A DNA stretch of 64,000 nucleotides from Geofilum rhodophaeum (GCF_002210225.1 NZ_MWUJ01000006.1:124001-188000), one strand, 5' to 3'; shown: positions 44,941-54,271, counted from the stretch's first letter. A program made the numbers and translations. The notes: generated from the sequence alone by a model not told the origin.

Positions 44941-46158
44941 CTATTTTTGCTTCAAAGCGTCTACAATGGTCTTCGTGTCCTGCGCAATCACCAGCTCTTC
45001 ATTGGTGGGGACTACCAGCACTTTCACTTTGGCATCCGGACGACTTATTTCAGCCTCAATGCCTCTGATTCCCTGGTTTTTTTCCTCATCGAGAACAATC
45101 CCCATAAAGGACATATCGCTACACACAGCCTGACGGGTTATTACACTGTTTTCACCAATACCCCCGGTAAACACCAAAATATCGACACCCCCCATTGCTG
45201 CAATGTAGCTGCCAATGAACTTTTTAATGCGATACGTGTACATATCAAAACCCAACTGCGCATTAACGTCGCCCTGCTCCATCGCATTTTGAATCTCTCG
45301 CATATCCGAAGAAATGCCGCTTACCCCCAACATTCCGCTGTGCTTGTTAAACAAGACACTGGCAGATTGAGTCCCAATCAGCTCCTTGTCCATAATGTAA
45401 GTCACCGCGCCCACATCCAAATCTCCGGCACGGGTACCCATCATTAAACCCTCCAGTGGCGTAAAGCCCATTGAAGTGTCGACCGACATCCCATTATTGA
45501 TGGCGGCAATAGAAGCCCCGTTGCCCAAATGACAGGTAATTATGCGTTGTGATTTATAATCAACCCCCTGCATTTCACAAGCCCTTTTGCTCACAAAGCG
45601 GTGGCTGGTGCCATGAAACCCGTAACGTCGCACACCATACTTGGTGTACAAAGAATTGGGAATAGCATACATATAGGCATGCTTGGGCATGGTTTGGTGA
45701 AAAGCCGTATCAAAAACCCCAACTTGGGGCACATGCGGCAACAAAGAAGATATGGCACTAATTCCTTTAAGATTGGGCGGATTGTGCAAAGGCGCCAGGT
45801 CGATGCAGGATTCCATTTTTGCAATCACTTCATCGGTAATGAAAACACTGGAATTAAAAGTCTCCCCACCATGCACCACACGATGCCCAACCGCATCGAT
45901 CTCTTCCATATCCTTGAGGCACCCGTGCCTTTCACTCAGCATGACACCCAGGATGTAATCAATGCCGGTTTCATGGTCCAGGATTTCCCCTTCAAGCAGG
46001 ACCTTCTCACCATTTTCCTTCTCGTGTTTCAAAAAAGAGCCTTTCAGACCAATTTTCTCCACCCCGCCTTTGGCCATTACGTCCCAACTGTCGCCTTCCA
46101 TTTTAAACAACTGGTACTTTATCGACGAACTTCCACAGTTCAGTACTAATATTTTCAT
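44941..46158 (-). CDS. ackA: acetate kinase
   Basis: A 405-residue kinase producing ATP from acetyl phosphate. Motifs: MKILVLNCGSSSIKYQLF, GHRVVHGGETFNSS, RYGFHGTSHRFVS, CHLGNGASIAAINNG, MGTRAGDLD, and FTGGIGENS. It lies between hbd and ptb instead of next to pta, which is unusual, but all five genes share one direction and short gaps. Confidence 0.97.
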   Translation of the reverse strand: MKILVLNCGSSSIKYQLFKMEGDSWDVMAKGGVEKIGLKGSFLKHEKENGEKVLLEGEILDHETGIDYILGVMLSERHGCLKDMEEIDAVGHRVVHGGETFNSSVFITDEVIAKMESCIDLAPLHNPPNLKGISAISSLLPHVPQVGVFDTAFHQTMPKHAYMYAIPNSLYTKYGVRRYGFHGTSHRFVSKRACEMQGVDYKSQRIITCHLGNGASIAAINNGMSVDTSMGFTPLEGLMMGTRAGDLDVGAVTYIMDKELIGTQSASVLFNKHSGMLGVSGISSDMREIQNAMEQGDVNAQLGFDMYTYRIKKFIGSYIAAMGGVDILVFTGGIGENSVITRQAVCSDMSFMGIVLDEEKNQGIRGIEAEISRPDAKVKVLVVPTNEELVIAQDTKTIVDALKQK

Positions 46159-46190
46159 TGCTTTGCTTTCAACTAAAATTACAAACTCAT

Positions 46191-47150
46191 TCAGCGGTTA
46201 ATAATACGTCCATCGGGGTCGTACTTATAAAAACCTTCACCTGTAGGTATACCCAGGCGCTTGGCACGTACCATGCGCTTGATCAAAGGCGATGGCTTGT
46301 ACTTTGATTCCCCAAACTCCTCAAACAAATTATCCATCCACTTAACCACCTTATTCAGGCCAATAATATCGGCAGTATGAAAAGGTCCATAACGCATACC
46401 CAGGCCAATCTTCATGGTTTTGTCAATGTCTTCCAAGGTGGCAATACCCTCCATCAGCGCCTCACAGGCCTCGTTCAACAAGGTTACGTACAAACGCACA
46501 CTAACCAAACCGGCCGACTCCTCTACAGGAATAACATCCCGGTTAATAAGTTTCACAAAAGTGCAGACCTTCTGATACGCACCCTCTGAAGTATAAAGTC
46601 CTTTAACCACCTCTATAATACGCGCTTCAGGTGAGGTTACAAAGAAATGCAAACTCACGCAACGATCGCGGTACACCAATTCCGAAGCCAACTCCGAAAT
46701 CACAATGGTCGTGGCATTGGTAGCAATAATGGTATCGCGTTCAACTACTGCCTCAATACTCCGAAAAACCTGCTTCCGCACATCAATACTGCGCTCACCG
46801 GTGGCCTCATCGGAGCGGATAGCCTCAATAACAAAATCGCAATCGGCCAGATCCTTGTAATCCATAGTGCCCTTTATGCGACTTAAAATGGCCTTCTTTT
46901 CACTGGTCGTCAATCCCCAGTTTTCGATACGGTAATCCAACTCCTTACCAATACCATGAAGCGCCGACTCAATTTTATCGAGACTCAGTTCAATAAAAAC
47001 CACTTCCATCCCATGCCAGGCCGCAATACGAGCAATACTCTGGCCTTCCTTTCCACAACCTACCACACCTATTTTTGAGAAAAGGGTTTTTCCACGCTTT
47101 TTCTTGTTAAGTGCGTATTTCTCAATAGGTTCAACAACAATTTCTGCCAT
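46191..47150 (-). CDS. 3-hydroxyacyl-CoA dehydrogenase-like protein with altered active site
   Basis: A 319-residue homologue of 3-hydroxybutyryl-CoA dehydrogenase. The NAD fold (KIGVVGCGKEGQSIARI) and the C-terminal helical domain (EDIDKTMKIGLGMRYGPFHTADIIGLN) are intact. The catalytic His (His168, in LHFF) and Glu180 remain. The serine aligning with clostridial Ser117 is Thr147, and the Asn188 equivalent is Val218, in AGLVSVRLY. It may work on another substrate or be a divergent subfamily. Its place between pta and ackA suggests a link to acyl-CoA fermentation. Confidence 0.82.
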   Translation of the reverse strand: MAEIVVEPIEKYALNKKKRGKTLFSKIGVVGCGKEGQSIARIAAWHGMEVVFIELSLDKIESALHGIGKELDYRIENWGLTTSEKKAILSRIKGTMDYKDLADCDFVIEAIRSDEATGERSIDVRKQVFRSIEAVVERDTIIATNATTIVISELASELVYRDRCVSLHFFVTSPEARIIEVVKGLYTSEGAYQKVCTFVKLINRDVIPVEESAGLVSVRLYVTLLNEACEALMEGIATLEDIDKTMKIGLGMRYGPFHTADIIGLNKVVKWMDNLFEEFGESKYKPSPLIKRMVRAKRLGIPTGEGFYKYDPDGRIINR

Positions 47151-47188
47151 TATCGTAAAATAAAATTTCTAAAAAATGCCGATTCAGC

Positions 47189-48190
47189 CTATTTACCGGC
47201 AGCCTGATTGGCCGTAATGGCCACCAAATTAACAATGTCGCTTACCGAACAGCCTCGGGACAAATCGTTTATTGGTGCAGCCATGCCCTGCAGAACCGGA
47301 CCTATGGCCTCGGCATGCGCCAAACGCTGCACCAGCTTATAGCTGATGTTGCCCGATTGCAAATCAGGGAATACCAGCACGTTGGCCTTCCCGGCAATTT
47401 CGCTTCCCGGCGCCTTCTTCTGACCTATTCCGGCAATCAAAGCAGCATCGGCCTGAAGTTCTCCGTCGATTTTTAAATCGGGGCGCAATTCACGGGCTCG
47501 GGCAGTCGCTTCGGTCACCTTATCTACCAGCTCATGTTTGGCACTTCCCTTAGTAGAGAAACTCAGCATAGCAATACGGGGTTCAATTCCGGCTATAGAT
47601 TGGGCCGTCATAGAAGAAGCAATGGCAATATCGGCCAATTGCGCAGCATCCGGATCGGGATGAACAGCACAATCGGCAAAAACCAGTACCCCATTGTCGC
47701 CAAACTCCTTATCCTTCAACACCATAATAAATGCCCCCGAAACCACACTGATACCCGGTATCGTTTTAACAATCTGAAAAGCAGGTCGCAGCACATCTCC
47801 GGTGGCATTTTCAGCACCGGCCACTTCACCATCGGCATCCCCATTCTTAATCATCAGCACCGAAAGGTACAAGGGATTCTTCACCAATTCAGCAGCCTGC
47901 TCACGACTTAATCCCTTGCTCTTTCTTAACTCGAATAAAAGATCGGTATAAATCTCCATTTTCTCGTGTTGCAAGGGATCCAACACCCTGGCTTTATCCA
48001 AAGACTTCAATCCCAGGCGAGCTGCCTCCTCCTTCACTTTAGCCGGATTGCCGATCAATATAATTTCTGCAAAATCCTCTTCCAGAATCTGATTGGCTGC
48101 TTTAAGGGTACGCTCTTCCAGTCCCTCCGGCAGTACAATCCGTTGTTTACTCTGTCCGGCCTTCTCCTTTAATTGCTCAATAAACTCCAT
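47189..48190 (-). CDS. pta: phosphate acetyltransferase
   Basis: A 333-residue short-form Pta converting acetyl-CoA and phosphate to acetyl phosphate. Motifs: RIVLPEGLEERTLKAANQIL, DGEVAGAENATGDVLRPA, KEFGDNGVLVFADCAVHPDP, and KANVLVFPDLQSGNISYKLVQRL. The DRTGG regulatory domain of long Pta is absent. It is the first gene of the fermentation unit and its upstream region holds two perfect palindromes. Confidence 0.96.
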   Translation of the reverse strand: MEFIEQLKEKAGQSKQRIVLPEGLEERTLKAANQILEEDFAEIILIGNPAKVKEEAARLGLKSLDKARVLDPLQHEKMEIYTDLLFELRKSKGLSREQAAELVKNPLYLSVLMIKNGDADGEVAGAENATGDVLRPAFQIVKTIPGISVVSGAFIMVLKDKEFGDNGVLVFADCAVHPDPDAAQLADIAIASSMTAQSIAGIEPRIAMLSFSTKGSAKHELVDKVTEATARARELRPDLKIDGELQADAALIAGIGQKKAPGSEIAGKANVLVFPDLQSGNISYKLVQRLAHAEAIGPVLQGMAAPINDLSRGCSVSDIVNLVAITANQAAGK

Positions 48191-48239
48191 GTGCTAGCTG
48201 TATTTTTTTGTATTCCGATTGATTGTATAAAAAACTGTG

Positions 48240-48288
48240 CAAACGTTTGTACAACGAAAAGCACTCTGCAAAATTAACCAAATTTGGT
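48240..48288 (-). promoter_or_regulatory. pta operon control region: -7 box and two palindromes
   Basis: On the minus strand TAATTTTG (48269-48276) fits the -7 consensus. A perfect 12-base palindrome ACCAAATTTGGT (48277-48288) abuts it upstream, and a perfect 10-base CAAACGTTTG (48240-48249) lies just downstream of the expected start. The latter resembles the central-CG operators of LacI-family regulators. The binding protein is not in the window. Confidence 0.5.
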
Positions 48289-48386
48289 CGATTTTAATAT
48301 AGTTATTACGAATATAATACCGGAAAGTTCGAAGCGAATGCTGAGGAATAAAAAAGCCAGCTTAAAGCTGGCTTAAACAGAGATTT

Positions 48387-49037
48387 TTATCTGACCGGCG
48401 GAGTTCCGCGCTTGGATTCCATTACTACTACGCCGTTTCTCCCCGCTTCTCCGTAGGCCTCAACCGCAACTTCTCCTTTCAAGACGCGCAGCGATTTCAA
48501 ATTATACTCGGGCAAATGCACCCTGCTTTGAACAATCTTATTATCTAAAACAAACAAGGGCGGTTTGTCCGTTAAGTTAAGTCTTTGCAGATTATCAACA
48601 AAAGCCCGCTCATCTTCGCTCATACTGAATTCAACAGGCACATGCACCCGGGCGTGTACTTCCACTCCGTTCTTCTTCGCCGGTCGCCAATCCTGCATCA
48701 ACTCAACCACGCGCAGCGCCTCCAAATCCATCAACGGATCTATCCCCGACTCCACTTTGGCATCCATCAAACGGCCATCTCTGGTCACCGTAAAGGAAAC
48801 CTCTACCACGCCTTCTTTAGACTGCAGCCAGGCCTCATCAGGGTAAACCAGCTGCGACTTTATAAAAGCGGCAGTGCGGGAGGGTGTCCCCTTAAATCGT
48901 GGCATGCGGTCGACACTGGTATATACCGAGTCGGGCGACTGCGCCCAAACAGTTACGCCGATAACCAGCAATGAAATGGCGAGAAAAAAAGCTCTCCCGC
49001 TACAAAAGGCCTTTGAGAATAATTCTTTGGTTTTCAT
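48387..49037 (-). CDS. TonB C-terminal domain protein with plug-like tail
   Basis: A 216-residue exported protein: signal helix (FFLAISLLVIGVTVWAQ), a TonB C-terminal-like domain (GVVEVSFTVTRDGRLMDAKV, DPLMDLEALRVVELMQDWRPAKKNG), and a final segment (GEAGRNGVVVMESKR) like the plug region of TonB-dependent receptors. It lacks a Pro-rich spacer, so it may not energise a receptor. A stand-alone role in envelope assembly or signalling is possible. It is monocistronic. Confidence 0.78.
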   Translation of the reverse strand: MKTKELFSKAFCSGRAFFLAISLLVIGVTVWAQSPDSVYTSVDRMPRFKGTPSRTAAFIKSQLVYPDEAWLQSKEGVVEVSFTVTRDGRLMDAKVESGIDPLMDLEALRVVELMQDWRPAKKNGVEVHARVHVPVEFSMSEDERAFVDNLQRLNLTDKPPLFVLDNKIVQSRVHLPEYNLKSLRVLKGEVAVEAYGEAGRNGVVVMESKRGTPPVR

Positions 49038-49111
49038 AAGACGCTGATTTTGGTTACTCTAATCAATCAGCAAATTCTGTACCAAGCAAGTGCCAAGTCG
49101 AAAAAAGCCGT

Positions 49112-49390
49112 CTATTTACGATTTTTATCGCGCTGCGCATCTATGCGCGACATAACTTCCCGCAGACTGGCCATATTGCTTTCCAAATCAGCAATACCAG
49201 CTTCTTTTACAGGACGACCCTTGGCGCCCTTCTTTGTACTCTTTTCTTTCTCCTTGAATTCGAAGCCCGGATAAATTCGCGGTTCAGCAAATCCTTCCAC
49301 ACTTTCATAATCGCAAAAATCAAGGTATCTCATCAACTCCTCAAAAAAAGCAGTCTTTTCGTCCCTCACTCTAACTCGATAATTCTTCAT
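49112..49390 (-). CDS. small hypothetical protein, antitoxin-like start
   Basis: A 92-residue charged protein. Its N-terminus (KNYRVRVRDEKTAFFEELMRYLDFCDYE) resembles small Bacteroidota proteins often annotated as antitoxins. The C-terminal half is Lys/Arg-rich with a possible coiled coil (LESNMASLREVMSRID). No toxin gene adjoins it, as the next gene downstream is the TonB-like one. It is either an orphan or a stand-alone regulator, and the identification is weak. Confidence 0.6.
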   Translation of the reverse strand: MKNYRVRVRDEKTAFFEELMRYLDFCDYESVEGFAEPRIYPGFEFKEKEKSTKKGAKGRPVKEAGIADLESNMASLREVMSRIDAQRDKNRK

Positions 49391-49752
49391 TAAATACGAT
49401 ATTACATTAATAGCAAAAAGTCGGCGTCTTATTCAACCCAAGTGCATTACGCAAGTACAATAAAATGGTTTCAAAAAAACCGTCTTTGTTTTCATAATAA
49501 TTCTACAGTAAACATAGAACTGCTTGCACCAAATTTCATCGGCAGGGCAACCCCCGACAAAAGCAAATCGAGTGACAAACAAGACATTAAGATTCAAGGG
49601 AGGGCCTAAATATTATTTAGCTGAAAGTAAAATTACAAAAGAATCTACTCAATGTATAGTAAAACAAAGCGGCGGCTTTACTTTTTTGATAGGTTTGGGA
49701 CAAATAAAGGACGAACGCCACAAATTTGCAGACCAAACAAATAGGAACTGTG
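49391..49752. other. 362-bp gap between the small gene and dacB
   Basis: It is AT-rich with no convincing gene. A plus-strand frame at 49524-49808 runs antisense into the dacB end and lacks recognisable features. It could hold decayed coding sequence, but no homology can be seen. Confidence 0.4.
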
Positions 49753-51192
49753 CTATTTGTTCATGGCCCGAAGTCTGTCGGCAACAAAACTCTCCATCCC
49801 CTGTCTGACCAAAGCCGGGTCGGCACTAAAGCGATCGGCCATAACCACAAAGGATTGCCATTCCCCCTTGGGCCCCTGCAGATACCCGCAATAAGTAATA
49901 GAACCTTGCATAGATCCACTTTTAGCAAAAACTCTGCCACGAAACTCATCCGAAGTCCACATACCCTTTAGGGTTCCTGATACGCCCCCAACGGCAAGCG
50001 TAGATCTAAACGCAGGCCAGTGTTCAGAGTGGTACATATAGTCAAGCACCTCATTCAGAAATTGAGCATTGACCAGGTTCAAAGGCGACAATCCGGAACC
50101 ATCTTTAATGCGTAAGCCTTCCACAGCAACACGAGCTCTCCAGAAATCCATAAAGACCTGCCTCGCCTCCTTCCAGTCATAGGCCTTACCAGCCCGCCGG
50201 GCACATTCCAAAAACAGGTGGTCGGCCATCAAATTATGGCTGCGCTGATTTACCACCCTTAAAATATCCAGCAAAGGAGGCGATTGGTAGGTCGCCACGC
50301 CCCTCAGATTGGCCCCACATCCAGTCTCCGCTTTTTCCCAAAGGCCCACGCCCTTGGCGCCCAGCCTTTGTTGCAACTCCCGGCCAAAAACAAAAGCCGG
50401 ATGGGGTAAGGCCCCCCTGATTCGAAAAGAAGAACGACCAACAGGTATACTGCCACGGATGGCCCACCGATCAGCATCGGGATGTCCGTATATGTACGCA
50501 CTGTCCTTATTGTTGGCCGCTGCAACTACCCTGGTGTTAAAAGCGGGGGCTTCTGCGCCCAGACTATGGTCGATCAAAGTGGCCGCCCCACCCACCTCAG
50601 GTGGCGACTGCAAATACATATCAAAACTGTTATCGCGCCACGACAGCGCAGAAGGCGCTGCACCGTAGTAGTTGGCCATATCCTCCCAGAGTCGCCCGTC
50701 GGGATAAGGATCGCCCTTATACAAATCCAGGTCGAGCAAGATTTTTCCGCTCACCCGCTCAACACCTTCCGCCTTAAGCACCTGTTGAACACGGTCCAAC
50801 ACCCCTTCGGGCAGGGTTTCTGCAAAATACGAAGAGCCCAAAGTGGGATCTCCTCCACCCCTTACCAAAAGGTGCCCGTGCAAGACGCCAGCTTCCACTG
50901 TGCCGCAAATAAAAAATTCTGTTTTAAAACGAAATTCTGGTCCCAGCAGTTCCAGCGCCATAGCACTGGTGGCCACCTTTAATGCACTGGCAGGCACCAT
51001 CAATTGTTGTGCATTGTGTTCAAAAACCACCACTTTGCTGCCGAGTGCTTTAACTACAGCGGCCGACAAGCTGCCCGGACCTCCATTAAATTCCTGCGCC
51101 TCTAAATTGCTGCTGGTCCACCCAAGTACAGCAAAGACTATAGGCAGACTAAAGGACCGCGCCCACCTGAAGTTGAAGCTTAAGTTCTTCAT
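49753..51192 (-). CDS. dacB: D-alanyl-D-alanine carboxypeptidase/endopeptidase (PBP4, S13)
   Basis: A 479-residue periplasmic penicillin-binding protein of family S13 that trims or cleaves peptidoglycan cross-links. The signal peptide is followed by PASALKVATSAMAL (SxxK, Ser69 and Lys72), the SHN motif in VNQRSHNLMADHL, and the KSG motif in FAKSGSMQGS. The large insertion domain between the first and second motifs is present. It overlaps the upstream DUF6340 gene by 44 bases. Confidence 0.94.
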   Translation of the reverse strand: MKNLSFNFRWARSFSLPIVFAVLGWTSSNLEAQEFNGGPGSLSAAVVKALGSKVVVFEHNAQQLMVPASALKVATSAMALELLGPEFRFKTEFFICGTVEAGVLHGHLLVRGGGDPTLGSSYFAETLPEGVLDRVQQVLKAEGVERVSGKILLDLDLYKGDPYPDGRLWEDMANYYGAAPSALSWRDNSFDMYLQSPPEVGGAATLIDHSLGAEAPAFNTRVVAAANNKDSAYIYGHPDADRWAIRGSIPVGRSSFRIRGALPHPAFVFGRELQQRLGAKGVGLWEKAETGCGANLRGVATYQSPPLLDILRVVNQRSHNLMADHLFLECARRAGKAYDWKEARQVFMDFWRARVAVEGLRIKDGSGLSPLNLVNAQFLNEVLDYMYHSEHWPAFRSTLAVGGVSGTLKGMWTSDEFRGRVFAKSGSMQGSITYCGYLQGPKGEWQSFVVMADRFSADPALVRQGMESFVADRLRAMNK

Positions 51193-52198
51193 CCCTGCGC
51201 CTTTCTAACTCCTGAATATAATTGCCGACACGTTTTCGCTCGGTTTCGGACAACCGGGCACCTAAGTCATCAAACAAAGCCTTGCTCCGTTCTGCCCAGG
51301 CCAGGGCTTCCAAAAAATCGCCCCGCACCTCATAAGAGAGGGCAAGGTTATAGGCAGCCATGGCCTTTTGCCTCTTATTTCCCTCCTCGTAAACATAGTA
51401 CCAAACACGGGCAGCCGCCTCCCAGCTGTTCACTTTTTTCAAATCATTGGCACGAGCAAACAAATGGTGTCCGCCCGAATAAAAGGGCCGGTACTGCACT
51501 TCCCAATAGGGCGCAATCCGATCGGGATAATACTTACCCATAAAATCGGCCAGGGCTTCCAGAGAAGTCCTTACTGAAGGTAAAGCAATTTCATCTACCA
51601 GAAGAGGATTTTCCATATTGTCCCAAAATATGGAGTCTTTCTGTACAAACACATCGGCTACATTTCCATTTTGGTCGTACATTTTCCAAAGTAGTTGTGC
51701 ATCCACATCAAGGGTTGCCACAATATAGCCGTTGTAGTTTTTCAGACCTATACGCGTTTTATAACTCAGGTCCTCAAGTGCCAAAACCCTTTGGGCAGAG
51801 TATTCATCTAATATCCGCTGAACCTGAAGGGGACTTAAGTTCAAGCCAGGCCTACCAACCGGTGGACGATTAAGGGCTTGCGGATGCACGTAAACGGTGT
51901 CGAAAAAAGCCCTTTGTTCGAGTTCTGCACCTACAGCAGCAATGGTCTTTTGGCCAAAATCATCTACCCAAATGGTGTCGATGGTAGCCTTTTCATCGCC
52001 CAATTCCATTACATGCACACTATCGGCCCGGTAGGGATAAGCAAAGTCAACCACCACAACTGAAAGTACATCGGGTGGAACACTTACCTCAGCCGGCCGT
52101 AAGACCTCCATTCGTACCGAACCAACTGTAGCACAAGCCCCCAGTGAAAGTCCCACAACACCAAGCAGAAAACCCCGCCAAAGTTTCATTCCTTGCAT
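51149..52198 (-). CDS. DUF6340 lipoprotein with TPR-like tail
   Basis: A 349-residue lipoprotein (LWRGFLLGVVGLSLGAC). The middle has a beta-rich nucleotide-binding-like pattern (VLSVVVVDFAYPYRA) and LEDLSYKTRIGLKNYNG. The C-terminal third forms TPR-like helices (AAYNLALSYEVRGDFLEALAWAERS). This matches DUF6340, whose function is unknown. It overlaps dacB, so the two are translated together, suggesting an envelope role. Confidence 0.82.
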   Translation of the reverse strand: MQGMKLWRGFLLGVVGLSLGACATVGSVRMEVLRPAEVSVPPDVLSVVVVDFAYPYRADSVHVMELGDEKATIDTIWVDDFGQKTIAAVGAELEQRAFFDTVYVHPQALNRPPVGRPGLNLSPLQVQRILDEYSAQRVLALEDLSYKTRIGLKNYNGYIVATLDVDAQLLWKMYDQNGNVADVFVQKDSIFWDNMENPLLVDEIALPSVRTSLEALADFMGKYYPDRIAPYWEVQYRPFYSGGHHLFARANDLKKVNSWEAAARVWYYVYEEGNKRQKAMAAYNLALSYEVRGDFLEALAWAERSKALFDDLGARLSETERKRVGNYIQELERRRDEELKLQLQVGAVL

Positions 52199-52224
52199 CG
52201 TCTCCTTAAATTAATAATATGCGC

Positions 52225-53388
52225 TTACAACGAGCGCTTCAGTATCTCTTCCACATCGGTGGCCGAAAGGCGTTTAAGCGCACCCAGTTTTCCATAAACA
52301 CAAGCCTTTTTCGCCATAGTATCCAAATGGGCTCCATCAATCTGCACATCGGCCAGTCGCGCAGGCATACCCAGACTGGTAAAAAACTGCCTTACCGCTG
52401 CTATTCCTTCACGCGCTGCCTCAAAATCATCATCGGCTTTTACGCTCCACACATTTCGTGCCATCTGTGCAAAACGCCAAACATTTTCTTCATCGAGCAC
52501 ATAGCTCATCCAGTTGGGAAACAAAATGGCCAATCCGGCCCCATGCGTTAAATCGTAAATGGCACTCACCTCATGTTCAATCATATGCGTAGCCCAATCG
52601 CCCCCCAATTTTCCAAAACTCATCATGCCGTTCAGCGCCATGGTGCCGGCCCACATTAAATTGGCCCGGGCCTCATAATCGTCGGGCTTTTCCAAAGCTT
52701 TGGGACCGTACACCAAACAAGTACGCATCAGTGCCTCAGTCATGGCGTCGGATACATAGGCCCCTTTATCTGGAGTAAAATACAGCTCGAAGAGGTGACT
52801 CATAATGTCGGTAACCCCTGCCCCCGTTTGCCATTTATTTACACTGAAGGTGTAGGTCGGATCCAAAACCGAAAAAACAGGACGCAGAGAAGGATCTCCC
52901 ATGGGGCGTTTGTCCTTGCTCTCCTCATTGCTGATCACCGAACTTCCGTTCATCTCCGAGCCTGTAGCCGCCAGGGTCAGCACGCAGCCCAGGGGCAGCG
53001 GATCCTGTACCTGGGCCTTACCAATCATAAAATCCCAGGCATCGCCCTTATACGGCACTCCCGCTGCAATGGCCTTACAGGCATCAATCACACTGCCCCC
53101 GCCAACAGCCAGAATAAAATCAAGCTGGTGCTCGCGACAAAGTGCAATACCCTCCCGAACCGACGTGATGCGCGGATTGGGCTGAATGCCGCTCAGCTCT
53201 TTAAAAAAGATGCTCTCTTTTTGCAAAAGCGCAGTAACCGCCCCATGCAAACCCATTTTTTTAATGGAACCACCGCCGTAGGCCAGCAGAACACGTTTAC
53301 CATGGGCCTTAATTTCAGGCAGCATTTCAGAAATCTTGTCCTTGCCAAAAAGAATCTTTGTGGCAATATCGTAGGTGAAATTTCTCAT
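52225..53388 (-). CDS. iron-containing alcohol dehydrogenase
   Basis: A 387-residue type III alcohol dehydrogenase (YqhD/BdhA group) that reduces aldehydes, such as butanal, with NAD(P)H. The start MRNFTYDIATKILFGKDKI is typical, so ATG 53388 is chosen over an upstream extension to 53499. The cofactor loop is GGGSVIDACKAIAAG, and metal-binding residues include the His in HMIEHEVSAIYDLTHGAGLA. It might supply the alcohol branch of the acyl-CoA fermentation encoded nearby. It has a separate promoter from fabG. Confidence 0.93.
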   Translation of the reverse strand: MRNFTYDIATKILFGKDKISEMLPEIKAHGKRVLLAYGGGSIKKMGLHGAVTALLQKESIFFKELSGIQPNPRITSVREGIALCREHQLDFILAVGGGSVIDACKAIAAGVPYKGDAWDFMIGKAQVQDPLPLGCVLTLAATGSEMNGSSVISNEESKDKRPMGDPSLRPVFSVLDPTYTFSVNKWQTGAGVTDIMSHLFELYFTPDKGAYVSDAMTEALMRTCLVYGPKALEKPDDYEARANLMWAGTMALNGMMSFGKLGGDWATHMIEHEVSAIYDLTHGAGLAILFPNWMSYVLDEENVWRFAQMARNVWSVKADDDFEAAREGIAAVRQFFTSLGMPARLADVQIDGAHLDTMAKKACVYGKLGALKRLSATDVEEILKRSL

Positions 53389-53469
53389 AACACTTCTTAT
53401 TGGTACATTTTGAATTAAAAGCACATCCTTATAAAAGTACAAAAGTTTTTGGGAAGGAGGCATCAGCTG

Positions 53470-53505
53470 CAAGCAAAAAAAGGTTGCCGATGTCGGCAAC
53501 CTTTC
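53470..53505 (-). terminator. terminator of fabG
   Basis: AAAGGTTGCCGA and TCGGCAACCTTT form a 12-base stem with a 2-base loop. On the minus strand a T tract follows, 20 bases after the fabG stop, so fabG and the dehydrogenase are separate units. Confidence 0.9.
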
Positions 53506-53524
53506 CCTCTATAATAAATGCTTC

Positions 53525-54271
53525 TTACATATTCATTCCACCACAAACGTGGATGACCTGACCGGTTACGTACGAAGACAAGTCCGAACCAAGATAAACA
53601 CAAGTATTCGCAACATCCTCGGGCGTACCACCGCGACGCAAAGGAATCTGTGCCTCCCAGGCCTTCTTCACATCCTCGGGCAACACCCCAGTCATTTCGG
53701 TAATGATGAAACCGGGCGCTACTGCATTGTGGCGAATGCCACGCAGCCCCATTTCCTTGGCGGCCGACTTGGTAAAACCAATGATGCCCGCCTTTGAAGC
53801 CGAATAGTTGATTTGGTTGGCATTACCCGAAACACCCACCACCGAACTCATGTTGATGACGCTGCCACCGGCCTGCTTCCACATAATGGGCTGCACCGCC
53901 TTGGTGAAGTTGAAAACCGACTTCAGGTTAACGGCAATTACCGCATCCCACTGGTCCTCAGTCATGCGCTTAAGGGCACCATCCTTGGTAATCCCCGCAT
54001 TGTTCACCAAAATATCTACCCGTCCAAAATCCTTCACAATTTCATCCACCACACGCATGGTGTCGTCGTAATTGGCAGCGTTGGAAGCATAGCCCTTTAC
54101 CTTAACCCCCAAAGCGGCAATTTCCTTCTCGGTCTGCTCCGCCGACTCATTGATGGCCAAATCGGTAAAAGCAATATTACAGCCTTCCTGCGCGTAACGG
54201 ACGGCAATGGCTTTTCCAATACCCCGGGCAGCGCCGGTAATAATCGCTGTTTTTCCTTCGAGTAATTTCAT
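53525..54271 (-). CDS. fabG: 3-oxoacyl-[acyl-carrier-protein] reductase
   Basis: A 248-residue short-chain dehydrogenase reducing 3-oxoacyl-ACP in fatty acid synthesis. Motifs: GAARGIGKAIAVRYA cofactor loop, VNNAGITKDG, the catalytic Ser in NMSSVVGVSGN, YSASKAG with Tyr and Lys, and the GFIITEMT loop. Its length is typical. It is monocistronic with a strong terminator. Confidence 0.95.
   Translation of the reverse strand: MKLLEGKTAIITGAARGIGKAIAVRYAQEGCNIAFTDLAINESAEQTEKEIAALGVKVKGYASNAANYDDTMRVVDEIVKDFGRVDILVNNAGITKDGALKRMTEDQWDAVIAVNLKSVFNFTKAVQPIMWKQAGGSVINMSSVVGVSGNANQINYSASKAGIIGFTKSAAKEMGLRGIRHNAVAPGFIITEMTGVLPEDVKKAWEAQIPLRRGGTPEDVANTCVYLGSDLSSYVTGQVIHVCGGMNM

Noticed and set aside
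49524-49808. 94-codon plus-strand ORF next to dacB
   Set aside because: It runs antisense into dacB, with no signal, motif or sensible start context.
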